Assembly: GCA_001910725.1 (NCBI GenBank)
Contig: MJGA01000008.1
Coordinates: 992,001-1,056,000 of the forward strand
Origin: Phanerodontia chrysosporium
Lineage: Eukaryota > Basidiomycota > Agaricomycetes > Polyporales > Phanerochaetaceae
Reading direction: 5' to 3'
Length of the DNA: 64,000 bases
This document shows, piece by piece, positions 36,286-49,314 of the stretch. The notes under the pieces were generated by a model that ran no database searches, was not told the DNA's origin, and worked only from the letters and a program-made list of their open reading frames with translations. How positions within the stretch are numbered: the stretch's first letter is position 1; each line of letters starts with the position of its first letter. The translations under genes were made by a program, and so were the position numbers.

Positions 36286-36341
36286 GGACCGAGCGATGGC
36301 GGGAGCAAGCGATGGCAAGACCGAGCGATGGCGAGACAGCG
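36286..36341. repeat. Direct repeat cluster (GAGCGATGGC-type)
   Basis: The words GACCGAGCGATGGCG, GCAAGCGATGGC and GACCGAGCGATGGCGAG follow one another with about 18-21 bp spacing. Confidence 0.6.
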
Positions 36342-36573
36342 AGGTGATGGTATCGTTGGCTCTAGAACAAGTTAATGAGGTCCGTCCAGCTCTTATAGAG
36401 GGATATTACCTTAAGCGTCGCCAGCGGCACCAGACGGTGTTGCAGCTGCCTGGCGCGCGGCGCGTCGTTCGCGGATCCTATCTGCTGTTGTCTTGTGCTG
36501 TAGACGGTCGCTATCAGACGAATCGGACGAGCAGGGATCAGGCGTCTCGAAGATCCAGCTAGAAATTTTGTGA

Positions 36574-37980
36574 TCAGTTCATATCGCACAGGCATGAAGT
36601 AGAGATGTACTGGTTCCAGAACCTCAGTGTGTCAATGCACCAAGGATCAGTGGGGTCGCTGAGGAGCTCGACGATCGTGCTATGCAAGGTGCTATACTTG
36701 AAGCTACGATCGTCTCCGCTCCACTCCTTTTCGTCCGAGATACTGTAGCGTGTCTAGCGTGATGTCTGTGATATGCCGACGTCGTCATCATGGAAGGGGA
36801 ACGTACCAGGCAAGCGATGTATGCGATCATCTCCGGTGTCATCTTGTGGACACGATCACTGTACTTCTTGATGAGCGGCCGCTGACCTCCGCCCTGTGGT
36901 CCAGCGGTGGACTTTCCCGCAGAGCGAGGTCCTGTTAAAATGCACCTTCCGACCTAAAAGAGCATGTGTCAGTGTTAACATGCACGATCGAGAATGTGAC
37001 GCACTGCAAGAACAAGACTACCCGTTAGGAGGCCCTTCTGGCAGTCCTCTGGGTCGTACTCTGCCTCGTCGTAGAGGCATAGCGGGAGGTCCTCTGCGAT
37101 GATGGCCAGCCTTCGGTGCCGAGCTTCACGACAAAAGCTACATACGAGTATGTGAGAATGTCTGTACAGGTAGACGAAGTGCTCACGTTAAAGGGTCCTC
37201 GTCAAACTCGGCCAGGCGCTCAATAGGACAGAGCTGCCGGCCAGTTTGAATATTGAGCCAACCGCGGTCAATTTTGGGGGTATCGGATGGGATGGTGATA
37301 TGCCCCTGAATGTCCGTAACGAAGCGTGGAACATGCGGGAGAACATGCCTAATCGCTGACGAGATGTTGTCTGACCGCCCCTGGTTGGCCGCCTCCTTGA
37401 GCTACAACAGAAGTGTGAATTGTACATGTGTGCGCGGGACAGTTCAATGTGCGTATCACGTCGATGAGGTTGTCAAAAGCGTCGGGATCTTCTTTATACT
37501 CGGGAAGGTCCTCTTGAAGCCCGGGAAGGTACTTCATGACCTTGTCGTACATTTTGCGGGTCTTGCAGCGGTCTTCAAACGACCTAGAGGAGAAATAATG
37601 AGCTGTCGACCTAGATTCGGGCGCATACATGAGCACTTGCATCCCATGTTCGTCCTCCTCACCCTCCATGGACTCCTCATTTGGGGGGATGGTCATGCCG
37701 ACAGGAATAACCCAGTCTAGTACGACGAAGGGTGAACAAACACATGCAAGGAATCGGGCACCGTGCCGAAGCTTGCTCAGCTCCGAGCACGTTCTTAACG
37801 ATGGTTAGTGCCGTTTCGCTTCACACGCGTATGCACGTACTTCTTCTTCTTCACGCTTTGAAGACCCGCAATGACCTCGTCTGCGCGGCGCTTGGACGCT
37901 GAGCCTTGGGTGGGAGTTAGTGTACCAGATGACTGGAGACCAGGCTGGACAGGAGCAGCAGATTGGGAGGCGGAGGCCAT
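36574..37980 (-). CDS. DUF6698-like cargo gene of the transposon, partly degenerate
   Basis: Start ATG at 37980 (MASASQSAAPVQPG; an in-frame ATG at 38013 is possible). Exons read as 37980-37837, 37780-37460, 37401-37187, 37137-37022, 36953-36807 and 36742-36574. Diagnostic pieces: SKLRHGARFLACVCSPFVVL, YDKVMKYLPGLQEDLPEY, KIDRGWLNIQTGRQLCPIER, LPLCLYDEAEYDPEDCQKGL, TAGPQGGGQRPLIKKYSDRV, MTPEMIAYIACLV and a C-terminal LLSDPTDPWCIDTLRFWNQY. These match from memory the order of DUF6698 domains, common in Agaricomycetes. Junctions into exons 5 and 6 do not join in phase in my reading, so this copy may be damaged or mis-assembled. Function unknown. It is transcribed away from the transposase. Confidence 0.6.
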
Positions 37981-39498
37981 TATTAAAGGAGGGGGGAATG
38001 GTGGTATGAGCAAAAGAGTGGGTTCGGGGAGCCTTGAGCTTTATATTACGGAGGTGACTGTATGCTCAGCGTGAGGCGTCGTGTCACATCTCTGCCAGTC
38101 TTCGTTGTGGCGCGCCTGTCACACAATTAAGCAGTAGTAAGGAAAAAAGTGTCACAGTAAGCCGTGGTGTGTCACAATAAGTCTGTTCGCTTTCACACAA
38201 CATTGACCCCTTCAGGCCGCCTTACCTTTTGCATTGATTGCTCTATGGACCGCTGAATCACTGCGTATCACCACCAATGTACAATCCAATATAGTACGAA
38301 TTTATTATGCTGCCCATGGATGCACAGTACATACTGCCAAAGTTAGGGTCCGAGGACGCACAATACACCCTCGCCGCTTGTGAGCACTCAACAACGCCCA
38401 CCCTTCAATGACTGTGTTCACGACGCTTAGGCACCCGATCACCACCTTGCGAGAGAGCGAGCAGGTGGCCGCTGCGAAGGCAATTCTGAGGATTCTGAGG
38501 GATGAAACGTCAGTGTCTGTCGCACGGGTCTGAAGGCAGCCGACCGAGGCATGCCATGGCCGTGCCGAGCTCGCGATGCAGTCATGTCGGGCCCTGCAGA
38601 TGCCACCCAACCTGGACTGGGGAACGGCAGAGACAGATACCGTGGACATACCGTTGACCGTTGATGATTAATACATCGGAGGGAACATGCACTGCCAATG
38701 GCAAGGCTTTGCAGTGGGCGGTGCGGCGGCGGCGGCGGCGGCGGCGTCTCGCCAGACGTTGTCGACATTCTCTGCACTGAGAGTCAATATCTAAGGGAAC
38801 GAAATCAACGGCTGGACTGCCAGTGAGAAATGTATGATATACATTTGGAGATTTGCTCTCGTGCAGCACTGCGCACGATGTGCACAGTAAATTTGCCCGC
38901 GTCGACCATAAGCCATCAGCGACAGGCCGGCGGCACTTCTGGGCCAAGGGCAACGGCGGGTCTGCACGGAGCAACTAAGCAGAGCAGACTTAAGCACATG
39001 GGAAGACTTGACAGGGATGGCAAGACGCACCGACTTGCGCGCGACACGCGCGACAGACTCAATCGCACCACGGTTCTCAGAGCCCTCCTCGACTTGTGCG
39101 ACGGCAATCTAGCGCCAGAGCCTCACGCTGATGTCGCCAATGCTCTCGCCTGCGTACGTGTGCCCGCGCGAGTGGGGGAGGGGTGTTGAATGGATCTCGG
39201 CCATGTCGAGATGATGCAGAGAATGGCTGGACTGCCGCATTCTTCCCACCCGCGCCCACCGAGCAGGTGGAGCAGGCCGTCAGATGCCTCAGACCCGGCC
39301 TGTGTTAACAGACGCGATTAGAGACTGTTTTGACATGGGAAGGAAAGGGCGCCCTTGGGTGAGGAAAGGAGAAGTGTTGGCAGAGGGCTCGTGCAGCGCG
39401 CAGACATCTTTGATTTCAATCTCCGCTTGAAACCACTCCCAGTGCAAGGACCGACGACGCGACGCTGAAGCTCACGCGTCCTCATTCCTCGACATGCA
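37981..39498. other. Central spacer of the transposon
   Basis: About 1.5 kb between the divergent cargo and transposase genes. Small ORFs on both strands lack recognisable features. It contains the GGC microsatellite at 38723-38746 and presumably both promoters. Confidence 0.4.
38723..38746. repeat. (GCG)8 microsatellite
   Basis: Eight uninterrupted GCG triplets inside the transposon spacer. Confidence 0.9.
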
Positions 39499-42400
39499 AT
39501 GAGATTGTCCATTCTCCTACTCTGCATCTTTATCTTCCTTTTCATGGCCGGTGCAAGATGTATTGAGTGTAAGCGTACCTTCAATGACGTCAAGGCCCTC
39601 AGTGCACACAAGAAACAATGCACAAAACGCACGGGGGCAATTAAAGTTGCTTTGGAGAAGGGTCAAGAGATTGTCCAGAAGGTAGCAGAGGCCAAGGCGA
39701 GGGCTGTAATATCTCGTGTGGGAGAGGCATCAATAGAGCAGCAGAGGGAGGATCTCCGAGATGCGCTGAACATGGTGCGTGCCTATACCCTGCCGTAGAA
39801 CTCCTGCTCACATTGATTCAAGGACTTTGAACTTCCACACGCCAAACCGAGCCATGTCCCAGCTCCACCTGCAGAACTAGAGCTCCCCCCTTCTCGGCGT
39901 GGGCGGAAGAGGAGGGCTCCTCGCGCATTGAAGGACTATCTTCCCTCGACTACCGCGGGCGCGTTGAGCAAGCATGTTGCTCAGCTAGTTCCACCTCCAC
40001 CACCTGCTGTCGAGCCTCCTCCCATGTCTCCTGAACCCAACAGCGATACAGGACCAGCCAACGCTACTATCCCCACCCCGATACCACCTGTCCACACCCA
40101 CGAAACTGAGCCCAATCTCTTTGGGGTGTTTCGCCGATACTTCCGTGTTCCAGACAAGGATCCTGAAGAGAGCGCGACCTCCATCTCTCTTTCTGACTCT
40201 CCAACAATCGCCAAACCCTCAGAAATCCCTTCTCGTGGACCTGCGCAGTCGTTTGGTCAGGCGGCAGTTGCAGCGGCCGAAGATTCAGCTCGTCAATGGT
40301 TTGCCCCGTTTCTAAACGCCTCCGTCTTCCGCCTCATGCATTGGATGTACACTGGTGGCAACCTGAAGTCTGCGGCTGAGCTCGACCGGCTTGTGAGCGA
40401 GGTGCTTCTTGCCGAAGACTTCGAGGTGAACCATTTTCGGTCCGGTTTCAGTGCACAGCGTGAAGATCGCCGCCTGGACGAAAGCGAGAAAGCGGACCCC
40501 CTTCTGAGTGCTGATGGATGGCGTACAACCTCCGTCAAACTCCATGTTCCGAAGGAGAAGCAGGGGCACCTCTCAGAATCAGATGCTCCGACCGTCGAGG
40601 TGGAAGATCTTCACTACCGACCTCTAATAGGGGTAATCCGTGCCGCCTTCGAAGATCCTTCAGCCAAGAACTTCGAGTTCACGCCTCACCAGCTCTGGTT
40701 CCACGACAACCCGGATGCCGACGCAGCAGACCCAGCTGAAAGAATCTTCACAGAGGCATATACGTGCGACGCTTTCCTTGAAGAGGATGCTCGCCTCCAG
40801 GCTCAACCACGCAACACCGATGACGAGCCTGGCCTACCCTACGTGATCGCGTCGATAATGCTCTGGTCAGATTCTACACATCTGGCGAACTTCGGCACTG
40901 CGTCTCTTTGGCCGATATACATGTTCTTTGGCAATCTCTCCAAGTATGTTCGTGCGCAGCCCAGTACGTTTTCCGCGCATCACCTCGCATATATTCCTTC
41001 AGTACGTAACTACTATCTGGTCTGTTTGACTGTATTAACCCGAGTACATCTCTGTAGCTCCCTGATACGATTCAAGACGTGTATCAGAACATCTACGGCA
41101 CGCTCGCCACTAAGAGCGTTCTGAAGTTCTTAAAAGATGAGCTAATGCACGCCGTTTGGCAGGTGCTCCTCGACAACGATCTACTCAAGGCCTACGAGCA
41201 CGGCATTCTCATAAAATGTGGCGACGGCATCACACGCAGGATCTTTCCTCGGTTCTTTACGTACTCAGCAGACTATCCAGAACGGTATGTCTTAAGCCTT
41301 TCTTTCCAGTTACGCAGACTCACGAATGTTACTTAAAGTTCGTCTATCGTGTATCAAGTTCCTTGCGCAAGCGCCATGTCCTGCGTGCCTAGCACAGAAA
41401 GCCAACATCGCTGCCATGGGAACGAAACTCGATATGGCACGGCGAACAGAGCTGCGCAAGGACTCACCAACCATCTGGGACAAGATCTCGACGACGAGGC
41501 GGTGGATTTTCGAGCGCGGCTATGGTGTTGGTAGCGCCATGGTAGCCCGCTTGCTTGATAAAACATCACTACTGCCTACCCGGGTATGCTGCTTGTCGGG
41601 TTCGTGACAGAGACTTCTCTGATGCCCATTCTACTCCCATAGAGTGCGTTCTCGACACGTCTCGCCTCGTTCGGCTTCAATGCCTATTCAATGTTCGTCG
41701 TCGACCTCCTTCACGAATTTGAACTCGGCGTCTGGAAGCACCTGCTCGTGCATCTGCTGCGTGTCTTGTACGAAGTAGCAAACGAAAAGGTTGGCGAGTT
41801 CAATGAGAGGTGAGCTCATAATCAGCTCACTGCAGGTATTCCGTGACTTATCCTCTCGTACAAGGTTTCGCAAAGTACCACCCTTTGGATGGTCCACAAT
41901 CCGGCTCTTCCGCGGGAATGTCTCCGCATTGAAGAAGCTTGCAGGTAGAGACTTCGAGGATATACTGCAGGTATGTCAAGATCCCATGGCGTAATATATT
42001 GCTGACATTTATGTAGTGCATTATTCCTTGTATTGAAGGGCTTCTCCCAGCTGACATCGAGAAGATCGTTCTCGACATGCTATGGGAACTTGCGCTTTGG
42101 CACGCGCTTGCCAAGCTCCGGCTACACACGGAAACCACTCTGAAGATTCTCGAGACTACGACGAGTAACCTTGGTGCAGCTGTACGCCGATTTGCTCGGC
42201 GATGCGACACAATTCCCACCCGAGAACTTCCAAAGGAGGTCGCCGCTAGGGGACGGAGGCATGCGAAAAAGAATGCGACAGCGGCATCGACCAGTCGGGG
42301 TAAGGCAAGCAGTGCGAGCACGGCTGCACGGCGTGTGTACCTCAACCTTAGGACCTTCAAGTACCACTCGCTCGGACACTTCCCGCACTTCATCCGCCGC

Positions 42401-44108
42401 CATGGCACGTCTGAAAGCTATTCAACACAAACGGTTTGTCCTTCACCCTGCTTTCGGATAGATACTATTCCGAATCTTAATATCCTTTCAGGGAGAACTC
42501 GAGCACCGTTGTGTCAAAAAATTCTATGCTCGAACGAACAAGATACGGCACGCTGCACAAATCGCGAAGCGCACTCGCCGTCAGCGCCTCCTCAAATCCA
42601 TTCACGCGAAGGGCATACTCGCCGCGGAACAGGCGAAGGCTGCCGCACTTCATACCGATTCAGCTGGCGCGCAGCAATTCGAGCCGATTTCGGAGACTCT
42701 GCCGTCTAACTACGCCACCCCTCTGCAACCAGAGGCCCCACGTCGACGTGGAAGACCGAGAAAGTGCGGTCTTAGTGCTTCCGACAAGGATCCTCTGCCG
42801 ACGACATCTTTTACGGCTCATTATCATATTTCGGACACCTGCGACCACTTCCTCAGTCTTTCTAAATGGCTCCACGAGAACGAAGGCGATCCAGCGTTGG
42901 AGGTGCGAGAAGTCTTTCATTGGTGGAAGTAATGGCTCATTGATGTACGCCCTAGAATTTCATGCCGTTGTTGCAAGACCATCTTATTGCACGGCTCACC
43001 GGTCGGGAGTACGACCCTGACGAGGATCAGTTCAGCAACGAAGAACGTGACCAGCTACGGATCCGCAGCGACCGTCTCTACCGCCACAAGGTCCTCCGGG
43101 TCAACTACACGACGTACGACATGCGGCGCGATCAAGATTCCATCAATCCGAGGACGCACCCCGACATCATGGTCCTCTCGCAGGAGGACGAAAATCCAGC
43201 CGCGGAATGGGCTCGCCACCCCTATTGGTATGCTCGAGTAATCGAGGTCTTCCGTGCCGTCGTCAAGTACTCCGGCCCTGGGTCGCGCAGTAACGACTGG
43301 GAGACGGTCGATTTTCTCTGGGTCCGATGGTTCGGGAACGACGCTTCAGCTCCCGATGGCCGCGGCTTCAAAACTCGACGTCTCCCGCGCATCGGCTTCC
43401 TCCCCAACAACGTCCCTGGTGCCTTTGGCTTCCTCGATCCAAAGGTCGTCATCCGCGCGGTCCATCTCATACCGGCATTTGCTCATGGACGACGCGACGA
43501 TCTTCTCGGACCGTCTATCGTGCGCAGCAGAACGAAGAACGAGGAAGCGGACGACGACTACACCTATTACTATGTTAGCATGTGAGTACCACTTGTTATA
43601 TAGCTGCATGACGTTCACACTCTACTCTAGCTTTGTAGATCGTGACATGTTCATGCGGTTCCTCGGTGGCGGTGTTGGGCACAAGGCAACACGGCTCCTT
43701 GTCCGCATTCGGGACGCAATGCAGTGGATCCGTGGCTGTTTCTCTGGCAGTTCGGGAGACGACGCAGACTCGGACACGGAAGACGACCATGCTGCCGCCG
43801 CGTCAGCTGCTCCGGAGACTGACGTTTCTTCTCAAGCAGATGCAACCGCGGCCGCCGAGGTCTCGGAGCCTTCACCAGAGCACGCCGACGAGACGATGGG
43901 CATCGATCATCAAGACGTCCGTGAAGAGGACATTGTCGATCAAGATGACGAGGACGAGGTGGGGTGCAGCGACGAGGAAGATGACTCAGAGCACGAGAGC
44001 GACGCAGGCAATTCCGACGAGGAGGGCGGCTCAGATGCAGGATGGCTGGGCCCCGAGGACGGCGAGGATGGAGTGGTGATTGATTTGGACATGGAGCCCT
44101 CGCTGTAG
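39499..44108 (+). CDS. Plavaka transposase
   Basis: Ten exons: 39499-39774, 39823-41001, 41058-41284, 41310-41583, 41643-41809, 41865-41970, 42017-42433, 42492-42902, 42956-43581 and 43631-44108, giving 1,386 residues (1,371 from the ATG at 39544, the likelier start because it begins just before the zinc finger). Order: C2H2-like finger CIECKRTFNDVKALSAHKKQC; disordered Pro/Ser region; catalytic-type core with LWSDSTHLANFGTASLWPIY, the family signature VVDLLHEFELGVWKHLLVHL, NERFRKVPPFGWSTIRLF, KKLAGRDFEDILQC and LALWHALAKLRLHTE; HFIRRHGTSESYSTQTGELE; an AT-hook RRRGRPRK; the conserved end RVNYTTYDMRRDQDSINP, DFLWVRWFG and VDRDMFMRFLGGGVGH; then an acidic tail. It cuts and joins DNA at the element ends. 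One junction (41285-41309) would be a 25-nt intron, implausibly short, so that point is uncertain. Confidence 0.88.
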
Positions 44109-44460
44109 CTGTATACCAAGTTTAACTTGTTTATTAGTACTAAGATACATTTCGTTGCACCGTCTGTATGCTAGCTATGGACTGAAAACCTACGCCCTGC
44201 ACGCACCCTCCTTGGCGTCGGAAGGACAAGACGGCAAGTCTACCACTTCAGATCGGAGTCGGCCAGTGCCTGTCACGCACATATCACCGGTACTCAGACT
44301 GCAAACTCATGGAACCTCTATTGCCAGCCAAAATCAGAGCGACGAGCCATGGCCAGGCAATGCCAGGCAATACCAGACTGGCGCGCCATTGCCATCGCAG
44401 GCCAGCGCTAGTCTGGCTGCCGTCGCCTTACCATCCCTACCATACCAGATCTGCGACCCA
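44109..44460. repeat. Right sub-terminal repeat region of the transposon
   Basis: Non-coding. At 44346-44417 it holds repeated CCAGGCAATG/CCAGGCAATA words, CCATGGCCAGG, CCAGACTGGC and CAGCGCTAGTCTGG, echoing the left sub-terminal region. Confidence 0.6.
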
Positions 44461-44474
44461 TTTTTTTGCTGATG
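44461..44474 (-). repeat. Right terminal inverted repeat
   Basis: TTTTTTTGCTGATG, the reverse complement of the left terminus 35649-35662. Confidence 0.65.
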
Positions 44475-45060
44475 GTTAATGGTCATCAAAACGTTCCACC
44501 CGGGATGTCGTGAGGTGAGAAAATATCGTTGTTGCTCTCAAACGTGGTTTGCTGCAGCCTGAGGCGTGCTTTGGTATGTCCAGAACAACCCAGTGAGGGA
44601 CGTGTCAGCTGAAACCTACCGCTATGTCCTCGAAAACTAGACTCTACCGGACGTCTTCACGGCAACTGGTTATTGTATCCAGATGGGAGGAACTGTCAGC
44701 CACGGTTGAGGAGCGTGGGGCCAACCTAGGTCCCGTCTTGTGAGCTGTCTCGAACGATCATTCCACTAGCGTCGTTCCCCGCTCCCTCCCACGGCTTGCA
44801 GCGGTCCCGCCCATACGCGGGCGCAACAAATCATGAATATTTCCCCCGGTGCCCGCTGTCTCTCTCCCAAGCGTGCGGAACAAGAGCACGCCCAGCGCGG
44901 GCGACAGCATGGTACGCGTCCCGTCGGACTGGGTCGGGCCCACGACAGAGCACGCTGTGACCCACAGTCCTGTGAGCTTGCATAACCGGTCTTTCGTTAT
45001 TGGTGCTCGCCCAGGTAGCGCACTGCCCCGAGTCATGCTCAATGCCCGACGCTCTGGATG

Positions 45061-45067
45061 TGCGCAC
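45061..45067 (+). promoter_or_regulatory. Putative metal response element
   Basis: TGCGCAC fits TGCRCNC, the MRE consensus described in Mn-regulated peroxidase promoters. The flanking bases make GTGCGCAC, so the site reads in both directions. It lies about 240 bp before the start codon. Confidence 0.5.
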
Positions 45068-45216
45068 GTTGGGCTACCCGACACAACGGTTGTATCGCCG
45101 CCTCCGGACTCAGTAGCCCCACGATCCTGTGAGCTCGCGTGAGTACGTTCGTAGTTCGCCTCCGCAGGATATTGAAGGAAAAATCAGGCAACACCTTGAC
45201 GCAGAGCCCAGAGACC

Positions 45217-45223
45217 TATAAAA
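45217..45223 (+). promoter_or_regulatory. TATA box of manganese peroxidase
   Basis: TATAAAA, 81-87 bp before the start codon. Confidence 0.75.
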
Positions 45224-45303
45224 GCTGGGCTGTGCTGGAGCAGAGTCTGCAGGACATCGAGTTCCCTCTCAGCTCTCAAGGACATCCGCACTCAAATATC
45301 GCA

Positions 45304-46825
<1,522 letters not shown>

Positions 46826-47073
46826 ACCACTCACCTCCGGCAATGCACCTTTAGTAGATGTCGATTCTATTTGGTTGATTAGAAGTACTGGGTTCTCGTG
46901 TCATATACCACCAAGTTTTCAGAATGCAAGTCTCCTTTCTTTCCAGGCACTCTGAACGATGGTGATCTACGGTGAAGTGTCATTGATGTAAGGTTGGTCG
47001 AGTACAGGGTACATCTATAGTGTCATTGTTGCGAATACGAGGGTAACAGGGATCATGAATAAATTAGACTGTA

Positions 47074-48527
47074 TTACGCCTTCAGTGTCGCAGCAGCAGC
47101 CTCCAGAGCCTGCTCCACATCTGCAATGAGGTCCTCCACATCCTCCACACCAACCGAGAGACGGACAAGGTTATCGCCAATGCCGAGCAGCGCACGCTCC
47201 GCCTCGGGGATGCTGCCGTGCGTCATCTTCGCGGGGTGCTCCGCAAGGGACTCGACGCCGCCGAGCGACTCCGCGAGGGTGAAGAGGCGTGCCGAGGTGA
47301 GGAACTTGTCGGCCTGCTCCGCGCCGCCGCGGATGCGGAAGGAGATCATGCCGCCGTAGGGGAAGCCGCCCTCCTCGCCATGCGCGGCGACGTAGGCGTC
47401 GACGAACTTGCGCGCGTGAGGCGAGAGCGAGCGGTACGCGAGCTCGTGGCGCGGGTGCGACGCCAGGCCGGGGTACACGACGCCCTCGACGTACGGCGAG
47501 CGCTCGAGCGCGCGTGCGACCGCGAGCGCATTCGTGCCGTGCGCCTTCATGCGCAGGTGCAGCGTCTTTGCGCCGCGCTGCGCGAGCCAGCAGTCGTACG
47601 GGCTCGGGACCGCGCCGATCGCGTTCTGCAGGAAGCGCAGCGTCTCCGTGAGGGCGGCGTGCCGCGCGGGAGGATCAGCGCGCCCATGACGACGTCAGAG
47701 TGGCCGTTCACGTATTTCGTGAGACTGTGCATGACGATATCGGCGCCCTGGAGCAGCGGAGAGGAGTAGAAGGGCGACAGGAAGGTGTTGTCGACCAGAA
47801 CGAGCGGGTTGGACGGGTGCGCACGTGCAAGGGAGACAATACGGGGTATATCGATTAGGCGAAGTGTAGGGTTGGTGGGAGACTCAATCCAAATAAGCTG
47901 CGAATGGTGAGCGGGTATTGGACGAAGTAGTGGTATAACGGACATACCTTGGTATTAGGCCGGATAGCGGCAGTTATGGTATCATCATCTGCGTTCTCCA
48001 AATCGAGGAAAGTGGTCTCAAGGCCCTGGTTCGCCTTCGCGACCCTGGTCATGTAGCGGAAAGTACCGCCGTAAACGTCGTTAACACTGATGATATGCGC
48101 GTTCGGTCCCAGGGACTGGAGGACGGTCGCGGTAGTAGAAGAGCCCGACGCGAACGCGATGCCGTACGCGCCGCCCGTCTCTATCGATGCCAGGGTCTCC
48201 TCGAGGGCATTCCGGTTGGGGTTGCCAGAGCGAGAGTACTCGAAGCCCTGCAGAAAAATTGTGGTCAGCGCACTGCCGACACAGGAGCAGAAAAAATGAC
48301 AGGAAAATGTGCAAGAAAAATGCAGAGCGCCCACTCACCTTGTGATTGCCAATGCCGTCCTGCTTGTACGTCGTGCTGAGCGAGATTGGGGGGATAACAG
48401 CACCTGTCTCGGAGTTGGGCTCTGAGCCTACATGGATGGCACGGGTGCCAAAGCCGTCGGGCTTCTTCACGCCGTTGGTGTGTCCATTAGTGTGGTTGGC
48501 TTCGCTGCTGATCAGAACCGGAGACAT
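47074..48527 (-). CDS. Cystathionine gamma-lyase, one missing base
   Basis: Exons 48527-48339, 48247-47948 and 47897-47074; 437 residues after restoring one base. A PLP enzyme of the Cys/Met metabolism family that splits cystathionine to cysteine in reverse transsulfuration. Seen: FGTRAIHVGSEPNSETGAVI at the N-terminus, FASGSSTTATVLQ, IWIESPTNPTLRLID, the PLP-lysine motif HSLTKYVNGHSDVVMGAL, and SLGGVESLAEHPAKMTH. One base is lacking near 47664, after ALILPR, where the frame moves to TETLRFLQNAIGAVPSPYD. Both halves are highly conserved, so an assembly error is the simplest explanation. Cystathionine gamma-synthase is a less likely alternative. Confidence 0.92.
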
Positions 48528-49314
48528 TTTTGAGCGAGAGACGAGCAGTTGGCGGGGGTGGTGGGTGGTGGGTGGTATGTAGTAGTTATGGGGAGAGAAG
48601 GGGTGCCTGCGGGAGGAGGCTTTTATAGGGACGCGATGGACCGAGGTGGTTAAGAGATGGCGAGCGAATGCGCGAGCCGCTTACAAATCGGACAAGCAGG
48701 CGCACCGCCGTTTTATACGCCGCCTTCTGCCTCGCTAAAACGACCAACTAAGCATGCTCCGAGGCCGGCGGTGCTGATCCATTCCAGCCTTGACAAACGA
48801 AATTGCAATGAGAAACCGGCACGGTCTTCTGAGCAGAGGGGGTTGAATTGTTCCCCCGTCAGATGATGCTCGCTCGTCCGCTTAGGCTTCGGTTATCCGA
48901 GGGAGTCCTCGACCCGAGAGCACGGCCAGGGGGAAGCCTAATGTAGACGGGTGCAATAGTGGTAAATGAGAGGCGTCGAGGGAAGATGAACACCATCATG
49001 GTCAGCGTGGAGTTGCAAGGAGCACATGCAGTTTAACTCAAAGACATCAGTAACTAACTTCTGTCCGAAGCACGCGGGCAGCTACCAGCATTTCATAGGC
49101 TATCGTGCTGGCGGTGGCTGGGCTGTTGGCGGGGCAGAGTATGAGACGTCAGTCATGTCGAGAGTACATTGACCACCTGAACAGCTCAGCCCGAGGTGCG
49201 TGCCCGCATAATACCCACAATGTTACGTCGTAAAAGGATATCTTCCAGATTGTTACATTCCTCCAATGATACAGCTACTATACAGCAAGAGAGTAGCGAC
49301 TGTTGGTACAGGCA
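48528..49314. promoter_or_regulatory. Upstream region of cystathionine gamma-lyase and 3' flank of the next gene
   Basis: No gene supported. Minus-strand sequence directly before 48527 is C/A-rich. Confidence 0.4.

Larger units (their letters stand above)
35663..36573. other. Left sub-terminal non-coding region of the transposon
   Basis: Non-coding, rich in CAGG/CCTG words, a perfect palindrome (35826-35853) and a direct repeat cluster (36286-36341). Typical of the sub-terminal binding regions of CACTA-like elements. Confidence 0.5.
35649..44474. mobile_element. Plavaka-type DNA transposon, about 8.8 kb
   Basis: Bounded by inverted CATCAGCAAAAAAA (35649-35662 and 44461-44474 in reverse). 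Inside are a large transposase gene of the Plavaka group (CACTA-like superfamily of basidiomycetes), a divergent DUF6698-like cargo gene, and sub-terminal regions at both ends full of CCAGGC/GCCTGG motifs. The dinucleotide GT flanks both ends and could be a 2-bp target duplication, but this is weak. The transposase frame is open almost throughout, so the copy could be young. Confidence 0.75.
44475..45303. promoter_or_regulatory. Manganese peroxidase upstream region
   Basis: Non-coding stretch between the transposon right end and the MnP start. Contains the metal-response-type motif and TATA box listed separately. The transposon right end lies 829 bp from the start codon. Confidence 0.6.

Noticed and set aside
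39499..39543. N-terminal hydrophobic stretch of the transposase as a signal peptide
   Set aside because: The zinc finger follows directly and the protein must act in the nucleus; the ATG at 39544 just before the finger is the likelier start.
35647..44476. GT as a certain 2-bp target-site duplication
   Set aside because: A shared dinucleotide is expected by chance one time in sixteen; needs other copies to prove.
47074..48527. Cystathionine gamma-lyase as a pseudogene
   Set aside because: Only a single missing base separates two fully conserved halves, in the same pattern as in other essential genes of the window.
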